From positions 1-50,369 of the forward strand of contig NZ_SULI01000022.1 in NCBI RefSeq assembly GCF_005518135.1: a stretch of DNA of 50,369 bases, read 5' to 3'. The notes under the pieces were generated by a model. It was given only the letters and a program-made list of their open reading frames with translations, was not told where the DNA came from and ran no database searches. The position numbers and the translations under genes are program-made. Every line of letters begins with the position of its first letter. Position 1 is the first letter of the stretch. Shown here piece by piece: positions 1 to 10,517 of this stretch. Origin of the DNA: Shimia litoralis. Lineage in GTDB: Bacteria; Pseudomonadota; Alphaproteobacteria; Rhodobacterales; Rhodobacteraceae.

Positions 1-210
1 AAGCTGGCGGCCATCGGCGTCAATCGCGTCGCGCATCGTGCGGAACTTGATCATTTGAAAGGGCTTACCCTCGCGACCGGGCCGGGTTTGTTGGAATAGG
101 ACAGGCGAACCCATCTCGCGCTTGATCATTACCGAAATGACAATCAGAATTGGGGAGAAAACGATCAGCCCAATCGCCGCGCCCAAAATATCCAATGCTC
201 GTTTAATCAA
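1..210 (-). CDS. Initiating sugar-phosphate transferase (PglC/WcaJ type), N-terminal part
   Basis: Bacterial sugar transferase that should load the first sugar phosphate onto undecaprenyl phosphate at the inner membrane. Only the first 70 residues are inside the window; the rest lies beyond base 1. The start is TTG at 210, immediately after an in-frame TAA, with AGGAG at 219-223. Visible are an N-terminal hydrophobic hairpin after IKRALDILGAA and the family motif region SPVLFQQTRPGREGKPFQM followed by KFRTMRDA. The gene at 39865 begins the same way, also on TTG with the same upstream sequence, so the two are paralogues ending the two polysaccharide loci. Whether the unseen part is intact is unknown. 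Confidence 0.9.
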   Translation of the reverse strand, partial: MIKRALDILGAAIGLIVFSPILIVISVMIKREMGSPVLFQQTRPGREGKPFQMIKFRTMRDAIDADGRQL

Positions 211-345
211 TTACTGAACTCCTAACACTCTAAACGGTCTATCAACCCGAACGAAGCCTTTTTGCGCGATCTTTCGCTGAACTTCAATCGCGGGAGCCGC
301 CATGCTCCCCCCTGTGAAAAGGCTCCAAACTGAACCCCTTTGCCC
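211..345 (-). promoter_or_regulatory. Conserved leader before the sugar transferase, with an open frame whose stop overlaps the SD
   Basis: About 115 bases upstream of the TTG start align without gaps to 39737-39864. Both copies keep the same reading frame, ending in a TAG (222-224 here) that overlaps the AGGAG Shine-Dalgarno. Shared peptide features include PRLK and KKA-x-x-x-LI near the C-terminus. This may be a translationally coupled short leader or simply a conserved promoter/5' UTR. Confidence 0.5.
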
Positions 346-707
346 ATCGTTCCCGTTCCATTCATGGTCCCGCAACTGACGCGCTTCCGGTGACGCCGGA
401 TGATGCGACCGACCTGCCCATGGTTGCCATCGCCCTCTACGTCGAAACCGGCGGCACTGTGGCCGATTTCTCGATCCTGCCGCTGGGCACCGTCCGTGTC
501 AGGGCCACCGGAACGACAGCGGCGGGCATCCATGCGCTGGTGCTGGGTGATCTGGCAGCGGCGCGCCGGGCACAGGAACGTCTTAATATCTGGTTGGCGG
601 GCTCCGACGACGACGCCCCCCTGCCCTCGACCGAGTGGATTACTGTCTTTGCTGGCCTTCAACCGCTGGCAGCACGGGCACAACTTGATCTTTCGGTATC
701 ACTCTAG
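333..707 (+). pseudogene. Relic of gene-transfer-agent head spike base protein (Rcc01079/GhsA-like)
   Basis: The plus-strand frame from 333 reads NPFAHRSRS, then HGPATDALPVTPDDATDLP, ALYVETGGTVADFSILPLG and VRVRATGTTAAGIHALVL. As I recall the family, this is the pattern of the small spike base protein of Rhodobacterales gene transfer agents (Rcc01079 in Rhodobacter capsulatus). Roughly 15 residues are missing between GGTVA and DFSILP, and there is no good start codon. After HALVL (about 545) the frame runs on to a TAG at 707 with unrecognised sequence. It lies antisense between the glycosyltransferase relic and the sugar transferase. Known for the family: the spikes help particles bind capsule. 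Identity is from memory of the family; moderate confidence. Confidence 0.55.
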
Positions 708-725
708 CCTGGCGCCACGCCAAAG

Positions 726-800
726 CTAGAGGTCCATCGCCCTTATCATCACGTGGTTGACCTTGCGCACGTCGTATTTCTCGACCGCGATCCGCCGCGA
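726..800 (-). pseudogene. Last 24 codons of a PglA-like glycosyltransferase
   Basis: In the minus frame this stretch encodes SRRIAVEKYDV, then KVNHVMIRAMDL and a TAG. It is nearly the same as the C-terminus of the intact glycosyltransferase ending at 39379 (SRRIAEEKYDV, then QVNAVMIGAMDL). The rest of the gene is gone; flippase sequence joins it directly at about 800 in another frame. It marks the place where the first locus once carried the same terminal glycosyltransferase. Confidence 0.85.
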
Positions 801-1254
801 GGCGACCGTAGCGGCCGTTCTTGGCGTTGTATTCGCGCGCCAACGAGAAGAAGCCGTTCAGGAAGGTGAGCAGCGCTATCAGGATGGCATAGCTCCAGTG
901 CCAGTTCTGCGGTTCGAAATCTTCGACCGCCAAGCCGATCAGCTGGGCGCCAAAAAGAAGCACCACGATGAAGACCACCAGGGTCAGCAACAGAGACACC
1001 GTCAGCGCCGCAATCAGGTGGTCTTCCTCCTCCTCGGCGTCCGCGATCTGGTAGAGCGTTTCGATCCTGAGCAGCAGGGCGACACCGATGAAGGTGGAGA
1101 CCGCGACCACCGCGCTGTACAGACCGAAGTCCGCCGGGGTGAAGAAGAAGGTCAAGAGCGGGTAGGCGGCGAGGTTGACCACCTGGGCGGCCATTCCGGC
1201 GGCGACGAGCAACGAAACGTCGTTCGATATCAGCTTGCGCAGGCGCTGGATCAT
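801..1254 (-). pseudogene. wzx: Truncated polysaccharide flippase (Wzx, MATE/MOP type), N-terminal part
   Basis: Integral membrane flippase fragment that would have moved lipid-linked repeat units across the inner membrane. Translation from the ATG at 1254 gives about 150 residues starting MIQRLRKLISNDVSLL, with four to five hydrophobic segments and the Wzx-typical AREYNAKNGRYGRL region. Full-length relatives have 400-500 residues and 12 or more membrane segments, so some two thirds are missing. At about 800 the sequence switches to the glycosyltransferase tail; the flippase frame then runs to 640 in meaningless sequence. Deletion between the two genes is the simplest explanation. It follows the aminotransferase gene (stop at 1363) in the same direction. 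Confidence 0.85.
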
Positions 1255-1362
1255 TGGCCGACCTCCCCACGTATCGCGCGCAGCGTCGCTGCACTGCTGC
1301 GTCGCGGGGCGGGCAAACCCGGTTGGAGAGTGAGACATGGCAGCACGTCGGGCGCTTCCGGC

Positions 1363-2430
1363 TCAGGCGCCGGCCGGTTTCAGAGCCGCTTGCAAGACGG
1401 CCGCGATGATCCGGTCCTGCGTCTCCGGCTCTATGTAGGGATGCATAGGCAGGCTCATCACCTCCTTGGCCGCTGCGTCGGAATGTGGCACCACCGCGGC
1501 CGGTGCGGCGACGGCGGGCTGACGGTTCAGGGGCACGGGGTAGTGCACCGCAGTGGGTACGCCGGCCGCCTGCAACGCCGTCTGTACCGTGTTGCGCTCT
1601 ACCGCGCGGATTGTGTATAGTGCCCAAGCACTTACGGTACCCTCGGTGACCATCGGCGTGGTGAGCGCTGAGAGGGCGGTGCTGTAGCGCTCAGCCACGG
1701 CCTGGCGCGCGGCGATTTCGTTGTCGAGTACGGCAAGCTTCGGCAGTAGGATCGCCGCTTGCAATGTGTCGAGCCGCGAGTTTATCCCGACGCGCACATG
1801 ATAATAACGCTTTTCTTGGCCATGGCGGGCAATTTGGCGGATCGCTTTGCCCAAATCGGGATCCGAAGTGAAAACGGCGCCGCCATCTCCGTAACAGCCA
1901 AGCGGCTTGGACGGGAAAAAGCTGGTGCAGCCGATGGTCGACAGGCTGCATGACTTGCGGCCCTTGTAAGATGCACCGAAGCTTTGTGCACCGGCGATCG
2001 CGTTTATCACGTCGAAATCCGCGGGTTGGCCATAAAGCGAAACTGGAATGATCGCCTTGGTGTGCGGCGTGATTGCCGCCGCGATAGCGTCCGGATCGAC
2101 GTTGTAAGTCACCGGGTCGATGTCAACATAGACAGGCTTGGCGCCCAGCAGGACTGTCGCCTCTGCCGTCGCGATATAGGAAAAGGCGGGCGTGATGACC
2201 TCGTCACCGGGCCCGACACCCAAGGCCATCAATGCGATCTGCAGAGCGTCGGTGCCATTGGCGCATGTAATGCAATGCGCGGCGCCCGTATAGGCGGCCA
2301 GCTTTTCTTCGAGTTCCTGGACCTCGGGGCCGAGGATGTATTTGCCATGCGACAGAACCCTAGCAATGCCCGCGTCGATTTCCGAGCGCAGTCGGTCTTG
2401 CTGGGCGGCTAGGTCGACGAAGGGGATCAT
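1363..2430 (-). CDS. wbpE: WbpE-like PLP aminotransferase with a deleted active-site segment
   Basis: DegT/DnrJ/EryC1/StrS-family sugar aminotransferase, 355 residues, expected to convert the 3-keto UDP-GlcNAcA intermediate to the 3-amino sugar. It starts MIPFVDLAAQ; the Schiff-base lysine is in SFFPSKPLGCYGDGGA; GINSRLDTLQAAIL is also typical. At about residue 147 the expected helix and strand ending in VIEDAAQ are absent: the sequence goes from FDVINAIAG straight to AQSFGASYKG. About 11 residues are missing, including the aspartate that binds the pyridine nitrogen of PLP. The frame stays open, but the enzyme is probably dead. ATG overlaps the stop of the upstream wbpD-like gene by four bases (ATGA), so it is in the same operon. 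Confidence 0.85.
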   Translation of the reverse strand: MIPFVDLAAQQDRLRSEIDAGIARVLSHGKYILGPEVQELEEKLAAYTGAAHCITCANGTDALQIALMALGVGPGDEVITPAFSYIATAEATVLLGAKPVYVDIDPVTYNVDPDAIAAAITPHTKAIIPVSLYGQPADFDVINAIAGAQSFGASYKGRKSCSLSTIGCTSFFPSKPLGCYGDGGAVFTSDPDLGKAIRQIARHGQEKRYYHVRVGINSRLDTLQAAILLPKLAVLDNEIAARQAVAERYSTALSALTTPMVTEGTVSAWALYTIRAVERNTVQTALQAAGVPTAVHYPVPLNRQPAVAAPAAVVPHSDAAAKEVMSLPMHPYIEPETQDRIIAAVLQAALKPAGA

Positions 2431-3009
2431 GCCGGGATCTCCTGGCGGCTAATGTTGCTTCCATCAAGAACATAACGATCGCCGGTATTGGCGCAGGTCA
2501 CCGCGCCCTGCCCTTTGGCAGGCAGATCCAGACGTTCGCCATAGGCGCTCATCCAACCGATCTGGTGGGCCGGACACCAACCATCAGGGCAAAGTCCGGC
2601 ACGTCGCGCTGGACAACCGCGCCGGCACCGACAAAGGCGAACGCACCGACCGTTACCCCGCAAACGATGGTGCAGTTTGCACCCAGGGTCGCGCCGCGCT
2701 TCACGAGCGTATCACGATACTCATCTTTTCGCTCGATCAGGCTGCGGGGATTGTAGACATTGGTGAACACCATAGATGGGCCGCAAAACACGCCTTCTTC
2801 CAGCGTGACGTTGTCGTAAACCGAAACGTTGTTTTGCACCTTGCAGCGATCTCCGATGATCACCTTGTTACCGACGAAGACGTTTTGCCCCAAGGACACG
2901 CCCTCTCCATTGCGAGCACCTCCGCAAACATGGGCAAAGTGCCAGACCCGGCTGCCGTCACCGATCTGCGCGCCGTCATCGACGATGGCGCTGGGGTGGA
3001 TCTGGACAG

Positions 3010-3013
<4 letters not shown>
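2427..3013 (-). pseudogene. wbpD: WbpD-like UDP-sugar N-acetyltransferase, frameshifted
   Basis: Left-handed beta-helix acetyltransferase predicted to acetylate the 3-amino group of UDP-GlcNAc(3NH2)A. From ATG at 3013 ([20 protein letters not shown]) hexapeptide repeats run through [20 protein letters not shown] and [18 protein letters not shown]. After DFALMVGV one base is missing at about 2571-2575, so the frame ends early near 2549. Restoring the base continues into [16 protein letters not shown] and ends at 2427, for about 195 residues, the normal family length. It overlaps both neighbours by four bases. Either a genuine lesion or a single-base sequence error. Confidence 0.88.
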
Positions 3014-5268
<2,255 letters not shown>

Positions 5269-5276
<8 letters not shown>

Positions 5277-6285
5277 TGTAATATTCGCGGTACCAATCGA
5301 CGAAGCGTGCAATACCGTCACGGAAATCTGTTTGCGGACGATATTCCGTCAGACTTTGCAGAAGAGTCGCATCAGCCCATGTCGCCGGAACGTCACCCAT
5401 CTGCATGGGCATGTAATTGCGGATGGCTTTCTTGCCGAGCACATCCTCGATCGCCTCGACGAAATCCAGCAGCTTGACCTTGTCGGAATTGCCGATGTTT
5501 ACGACGCGGTAGGGGGCCACGGGCGACAGGCTATCGCCTTCCGGCACGATACCGTCCTCGGGGCGCTCTGGTACCGCGTCGATCAACAGGCGAATGCCCC
5601 GCACCAGGTCTTCGACATAGGTGAAGTCGCGATACATGTCACCATGGTTGTAGATGTCGATGGGACGATCTTCGATCATTGCCGCAACAAACTTGTAGAG
5701 CGCAAGATCGGGGCGCCCCCATGTGCCATAGACAGTGAAGAACCGGAACATGGTGGTCGGCAGGTTCCACAGATGCGCGTAGGAATGCGCCATGCTTTCG
5801 TTGGCCTTCTTCGTCGCGGCATAGATTGTCAACTGGGTGTCGGCTTTTTCAGTTTCGATAAACGGCATTTCGGTGTTGGCGCCGTAAACTGAGGATGTGG
5901 AGGCCATGAGCAGATGGTCAACCTCAAGTCGGCGGGCCGCCTCCATGACGTTGAAGGTTCCGATCACATTCGAGTCTAGGTACGCGCGCGGATTCTCAAG
6001 GCTATAGCGCACGCCGGCCTGAGCCGCGAGATGGACGATGATGTCCGGCTGGAATTCGTCGGCGAGCTTGTCGAATTTAACCTGATCTTCCAGCATCCCC
6101 TCCGTTGCAGAAAAGGCGGAGTTTTGCAGCAGCATCCCATGGCGTCGCTGTTTCAGGGTAACGTCGTAGTAGTCGGTCATTCCGTCATAACCGTGCACTC
6201 GAAACCCCTCTGCCAGCAGCAGCCGAGCAAGATGAAACCCGATAAAACCGGCAGTTCCAGTGATGAGTATTTTGCGTTGATTCAC
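5269..6285 (-). CDS. UDP-glucuronate 4-epimerase (LpsL-type)
   Basis: Extended short-chain dehydrogenase of 338 residues expected to interconvert UDP-glucuronate and UDP-galacturonate in the cytoplasm. [15 protein letters not shown] is the NAD-binding glycine motif; [15 protein letters not shown] and [16 protein letters not shown] are characteristic of uronate epimerases; the catalytic serine/threonine and YxxxK are in TSSVYG and [10 protein letters not shown]-terminal [16 protein letters not shown] is also typical. Its closest relative in the window is the gene at 17839, the second enzyme of the other locus, collinear throughout. It is first after the regulator, 15 bases downstream, and likely shares its promoter. 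No lesion seen. Confidence 0.92.
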
Positions 6286-6300
6286 TTCCGACTCACTCCA

Positions 6301-6669
6301 TTAAGGCTTTGTTGAAATCGCCGTCGCTTCATCATTTCCCAACTCCGAATTCAGCGCCTCGATCTCTTCCCTCAGCGCCCCGTACTCTTCCATCTTCCTG
6401 ACCAAAAACGCTCGCGTCAGCGCTGCCTTCCGAGCAATTCCTTTCGGTGTCAAAACATACGCATATCGGCGTTTGTCTTCAGCGGCGGTGAAATTCCCCA
6501 ATTTCACCAGCCCTTTGTCGATCAGGGCGTTCAGCACATAGTGGATCCCGCCAACACTGACGCCGACCGCCTCTGCCAGCTCACGCTGGGACATCTCTGG
6601 GTTTTCTTGCAGGAGGCGAAGCACGCGAAAATGCGTGTCTTCTTGCAGCTTGGTGCGCTTGCCGGTCAT
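6301..6669 (-). CDS. MarR-family EPS-associated transcriptional regulator
   Basis: Winged-helix regulator of 122 residues of the EPS-associated MarR type, a family found at the head of polysaccharide loci. The helix-turn-helix lies in EMSQRELAEAVGVSVGGIHY (about residues 24-43), followed by the wing and a C-terminal helical stretch rich in E and R that may be a coiled coil for dimerisation. It starts the minus-strand locus behind a leader with promoter-like, palindromic and ops-like sequences that recur before the second copy at 16065. The two proteins are almost identical over the first 90 residues and diverge at the tail. It may bind the palindrome at 6754-6769, but that is inference. Confidence 0.93.
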   Translation of the reverse strand: MTGKRTKLQEDTHFRVLRLLQENPEMSQRELAEAVGVSVGGIHYVLNALIDKGLVKLGNFTAAEDKRRYAYVLTPKGIARKAALTRAFLVRKMEEYGALREEIEALNSELGNDEATAISTKP

Positions 6670-6682
6670 TTCAGTATTTCCT

Positions 6683-6718
6683 CAGGCTACCGCACAAGGG
6701 TTGCCCGCGGGCGCCTTG
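6683..6718 (-). promoter_or_regulatory. ops/JUMPstart-like element preceded by a hairpin
   Basis: On the minus strand, TGCGGTAGCCTG (6683-6694) matches the RfaH-recruiting ops consensus GGCGGTAGCNTN at all but the first base. Directly upstream, CAAGG (from 6718) and CCTTG (to 6695) enclose a GCCC/GGGC inner stem, giving a two-part hairpin. The same 12 bases and an equivalent hairpin precede the second locus at 16015-16051. The start codon of the MarR gene lies 13 bases downstream. Confidence 0.7.
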
Positions 6719-6753
6719 TTGGATGCATAGGTGATGTTGAAAAAAATCCACAA

Positions 6754-6795
6754 CGTTCAACTTTGAACGGTATCAAATGCTGCGCGCGCAAACAA
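6754..6795 (-). promoter_or_regulatory. Putative promoter with overlapping palindromic operator
   Basis: Minus-strand TTGTTT (6790-6795), 17 bases, then TACCGT (6767-6772) could be -35/-10 boxes. Overlapping the second box is the palindrome CGTTCAA-AG-TTGAACG (6754-6769). The right-hand locus has the same layout, with the palindrome arms changed to CGCTC/GAGCG, so pairing is kept by paired substitutions. The boxes are weak matches; the palindrome is clear. Confidence 0.5.
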
Positions 6796-7013
6796 GGGGA
6801 AAATTCGAAGGTTAAAGAGGTTTTCCTTAGGCACCCACAGAAGCCGGCTTGCTTCTTACGTGCACCTGCTTTCGTGGCTTCTCAGGGGACGCTACAGCAT
6901 GCTCATGGGGTTAGTACGCGCCGCCATGGAAAACCTTAACCTTGCATGTAGTTCATAACTGAACGATCCTGTCGACACAAGCTGCTTCGATGTAGCCCCA
7001 TCGCGATACTCGC

Positions 7014-8414
7014 CTATCTGTTGTTGTGATGTCTGTGACCGCGTATGTCTCTATAAATGTTCCTAATTTCTGAGCCCGATCGGGCGAGAGGCGACCACAA
7101 TTTTGTGTTAAATAGCATAGAGGTCAGAAAAAGTCGCGCGGCCAATCCTGCTGCGAACGCACCACTTGTTGCCATCGCAGCACCTTCAATTCCATATTCT
7201 GGAATCAATTTGAGGTTGCCGGCAATATTCACGAAAAGCACAAGCGCCATGATTGTAAGGTTCATCCCTACAAGCCCCCTAGATGCCAGGTCACTGGCCA
7301 GAATTTGAGATGCCGACAATGCCACAACACCGATTAACAAAATTCGAAATGTTGCAGAGGAAGCAACAAACTCAGCGCCGAACAGAAGAGCGATAAGGGG
7401 CTCAGCGCATACTGCCAGGAGACCTGCGGCAGATATTGTCAGCCAAAGAGCTATTCTAGCCATTTGTGGCGCAACTTTGTTTCGTGCATTGTCCGTAATC
7501 GTCAGTGTTGAAAACCGGGGGAGAGCAATAGTCGCAAATGCCTGTGAAATTAGCCAAACCTGTTCAGCTAATCGTATGGCGATTGCATACAGCCCTGCAG
7601 CTGATGGGCCTGCGATAGCGTTCACGAGAAAAATGTCGGTCCTGTAGTTTAAGTACGTAAGTAGGTTGCTCAAGTGGGATTTTACGCCGTATCCGAAAGC
7701 CTTGCGTGCATATTGACCTGTTGGGACCCCGCCACTAACAAGTGGTATGCGTAAACTGAGAGCAACGAGCGCAGAAATTCCAGCAATCCCGTGAGATAAG
7801 CTGACCAATATGATCAAAAGCTTCAGGTTGACGGTGTCGAACAGCCATAGAATGACCACGCCAAAAAACGCAAGCACCGGCTGAAAAAGAACAGCTCTAT
7901 TGAAAGCTGGAAAATCTTGCATGCCCTGCAGGATTGAGGCTGTAGCAGAAACCAAGAGAATACATGGCAATGCGATGAGAGAGATCGCTAATGCGCTTTC
8001 ATCAATCCCGGCAAAAAAGAGCTCGGATGCAATACTTATGACAACTGCGCCGAGGCACAGGCCGAGCAGGGACATGATGGTCGTCAAATTGCGGGCGTAT
8101 GCCCATGCCGTCTGAGGTGCGACCTGTCGAGACGCTATGAAATAAACATTTGCGCTTCCCATCCCCAAATTGAGAAACGCAGCCAATACTTTCGGGAAAA
8201 CCAAGGCGAGAGCCAAGTGACCAGTTTGCGTGGCTCCTAATGTACGAGCTGAGATTAGGATTAAACCTAACTGCGCTGCGCCGGTAAGAAACTGTCGTGC
8301 ATATGTCATCGCAATGGCGGAAGCGCTGGACTGCTGTTCGCGTTTTCTGGGCTTATTTATCAATGTCTGCAGCCTATCTGTCGCGTCCTCGGTTTGTGTT
8401 TGGAAAGGTCCCAT
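7014..8414 (-). CDS. wzx: Polysaccharide flippase (Wzx, MOP superfamily)
   Basis: Membrane protein of 466 residues with about 12-14 hydrophobic segments. It should flip undecaprenyl-linked oligosaccharide to the periplasm. Typical features are an N-terminal cytoplasmic tail rich in charged residues, the first membrane helix beginning ARQFLTGAAQLGLI, SARTLGATQTGHLALAL, and FGYGVKSHLSNLLTYLNYRTD in the middle. The gene is visibly more AT-rich than the neighbouring polysaccharide genes and lies between the ParB-like gene (35 bases upstream) and the leader of the left locus, so it may have arrived separately. It could have replaced the truncated flippase at 801-1254, but this is only inference. 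Confidence 0.9.
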   Translation of the reverse strand: MGPFQTQTEDATDRLQTLINKPRKREQQSSASAIAMTYARQFLTGAAQLGLILISARTLGATQTGHLALALVFPKVLAAFLNLGMGSANVYFIASRQVAPQTAWAYARNLTTIMSLLGLCLGAVVISIASELFFAGIDESALAISLIALPCILLVSATASILQGMQDFPAFNRAVLFQPVLAFFGVVILWLFDTVNLKLLIILVSLSHGIAGISALVALSLRIPLVSGGVPTGQYARKAFGYGVKSHLSNLLTYLNYRTDIFLVNAIAGPSAAGLYAIAIRLAEQVWLISQAFATIALPRFSTLTITDNARNKVAPQMARIALWLTISAAGLLAVCAEPLIALLFGAEFVASSATFRILLIGVVALSASQILASDLASRGLVGMNLTIMALVLFVNIAGNLKLIPEYGIEGAAMATSGAFAAGLAARLFLTSMLFNTKLWSPLARSGSEIRNIYRDIRGHRHHNNR

Positions 8415-8449
8415 TCACGATTATGCTCGGGGCAAGGCAGTTGCCCATA

Positions 8450-9547
8450 CTATCCTTGAGGATCAGTAAGCGAGCTTGAGCCAGTGGGCAAGTTGCCCCC
8501 ATTATCTGAGTCTAAGCGGGACTCAACAGCTGCTGACGCAGGTGTTTGCTCATGTCCGAACTGTTCCACGGCCTCCTCCATGCTGAGCGTGTTCAGCACC
8601 AGTTCGAACTGCTCGAGGATCTCTGACGCATGTCGCGCCACGTAGGACCGGATGGCCTCGTTCTCCATCAGCTTTTTCAGGTAGCCTTTGGCGACGACCA
8701 GATTTAGCAACTCGGACCCGTAGTTCTCCTCGGCATGCTTGTACTTTTCCTGCACCTGACTCATCTCACGCTCAAGCTTGACGATCTGTTCCAGCGGATC
8801 GCCCTTGGGCTGTTCCGGCTGCGGCGGCTTGTAGTCGGTGCGCTGTTCCGGCGGCGTGGCCTTCAGGAGAGCGTCCGCATGGGCGGCGGTGATCGTATTT
8901 GCCGCGATCATCAGCTCGACCGCCTCGATCTGCCGGGCGGCCTTCATCTTGCGCAGGTGCCGGGTCACATCCGGCGTGAACTGGTGGTCCTGCAGCAGTT
9001 CCACCGCCTTGGGGCAGATTCCGTGCAGCAGGTTGATCCGACTGTTGATGGCCGAGAGGTTGACATTGAAGGCCCGTGCCAGCCGTTCCCTGCTGACCCC
9101 TTTGTCAATGGCGCGGCGCAGCATGTAGTGCTCCTGCACCGTGGCAAGCTGGTTGATCCGGTGATTGTAGGTGTAGGCCTCAAAATCCTTGGCAATAAGG
9201 CAGGGGGCTGTGTCCTAGCCCAGCTCCTTTAGCGCCAGCACGCGCAAGTTTCCATCGAGCAGCAGAAACCCTGCAGCATCCGGGTCCGGCTTGATCACCG
9301 AGAGCGGTTCGATCAGACCGATTTCCTGAACCGAAGACACAATCTGCTTGAACTTGCGCGTGGTCATCATGCCGTCCGGCACCTTTTTCGAGGGCATCAG
9401 TTCCTCCAGTGGGATCTGGACGGTTTCAAGGTCAAAGCCGAGGGTCAGATTTAACGGGGCAGTGGGGTAGGGCGCGTCGCTCTCGCCAGCGCCGGTCTCA
9501 GGAAAGGCGCCGGGGTAAAGTGGTTTCACGGTGCTGAGGGCATTCAT
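8450..9547 (-). pseudogene. ParB/RepB-like partition-type protein 1, interrupted by an amber codon
   Basis: Reading from ATG 9547 (MNALSTVKPLYPGAFPE) gives a ParB N-terminal domain with IPLEELMPSKKVPDG, then VQEIGLIEPLSVI and LLDGNLRVLALKELG. A TAG at 9215-9217 follows at about residue 111. The same frame continues TAPCLIAKDFEAYTYNHRIN, the helix-turn-helix VSRERLARAFNVNLSAINSR, and a RepB-like C-terminal region with a long charged coiled coil (PLEQIVKLEREMSQVQEKYK). Total 365 residues if the stop is ignored. The usual ParB GERR box is replaced by DGNLR. It is the last of three co-directional genes after a serine recombinase and ParB-like gene 2. Function in this setting is not known to me. 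Confidence 0.82.
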
Positions 9548-9567
9548 AGGATGTTCCTTTTCAGGTT

Positions 9568-10447
9568 TCAGGCGGTTTCAATGCGGTCGGCGAGGTATTT
9601 CGGCAGGCTGTCGAGACCTTCGGCGCGTAGGAGCATCACGAAGTGCTCATCGGCAAAGAGGCGCTTCAGTCCCTGGATGACCAAAAGCAGCTGCTGGTGC
9701 GCATGATCGGCCTTCAGCATCAGCTTGTGCTGGCGGGCGACCTCGCGTTGATAGGTTTTCACGAGCGAGTGCGCTGAGTTCGGCAGTTTCGGGCGATCGC
9801 CGCTGGTCTTGGGCCCCTTTTCGCGGCGCTTTTCAATAAGCCGCTTGGCATCCGTGATCTGGTGACCTTTCAGCTGTCCGGTCTTGTAGGCCTATTCCAG
9901 CATGTCGCCGAGGTTTTCGTCGTCATGCTTGGCGCGCGCGATCTCCAGCGCCGTGGTCAGCGGGATGGTGCTGTTTTGCACCGCCTCGATCAGGCGCTCC
10001 TCGCCCTTTTCCAGCAGAAAGACGATGTCGCGGACATATCTCTCGGAAAGACCTGTGCGGGTGATGATGTCGTCGATGGTGTAGTCGCGCCAGCAAAAGC
10101 TCGATGTCGGCCAAAATCTCCAGCGGGCGATGCCCTTTGCGGGCTATATTTTCTGCCAGCGACATGATGAAGGCGTCTTCATCGGTCACATTGACCACGA
10201 GCGCCGGAATGTGGCTTTCACCCAGCAGGCGAAAGGCATTCAATCGGCCTTCGCCGCAGACCAGCAAATAAGCGGGCGCCCCATCGGCGCCCTCGCGCTC
10301 CGTCACGGTGATCGGCTTCTTGAGGCCGATGGACCGGATGTTTTCCACAATCTCCTCAAAGACCTTCATGTTGCGGTCCCGGGAATTCAGGACCTCGATT
10401 CGGTCGATGGGGACAAGCGTGACGCTCTCGGGCGTGTCAGTCATCAT
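9568..10447 (-). pseudogene. ParB/RepB-like partition-type protein 2, frameshifted and with an amber codon
   Basis: From ATG 10447 (MMTDTPESVTLVPIDRIEVL) a ParB N-terminal domain is clear: ENIRSIGLKKPITVT, the box II variant CGEGRLNAFRLLGE, and MSLAENIARKGHRPLEI. After about residue 112 two bases are missing (near 10094), since the next frame reads DYTIDDIITRTGLSERYVR, the expected helix-turn-helix. An in-frame TAG at 9892-9894 follows NLGDMLE; the frame then continues AYKTGQLKGHQITDAKRLIE and ends DSLPKYLADRIETA at 9568. Intact length would be about 293 residues. It sits 20 bases before ParB-like gene 1 and 70 after the recombinase, so the three formed one operon. Confidence 0.8.
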
Positions 10448-10517
10448 GTGCTTGGTTTCCTTTTCCAGCGTGATTGTTCATGTTTTGTACTCTTGGGGGT
10501 TTCCATCATCCCGCCTC

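Noticed and set aside
222-683. 153-codon minus-strand open frame
   Set aside because: Only its last 40 codons align with the other leader; the rest is the antisense shadow of the spike-base relic.
8450-10447. ParB/RepB-like genes as evidence of a plasmid
   Set aside because: No RepA/ParA, RepC or replication origin is seen, and the genes travel with a recombinase; an integrated element fits better.
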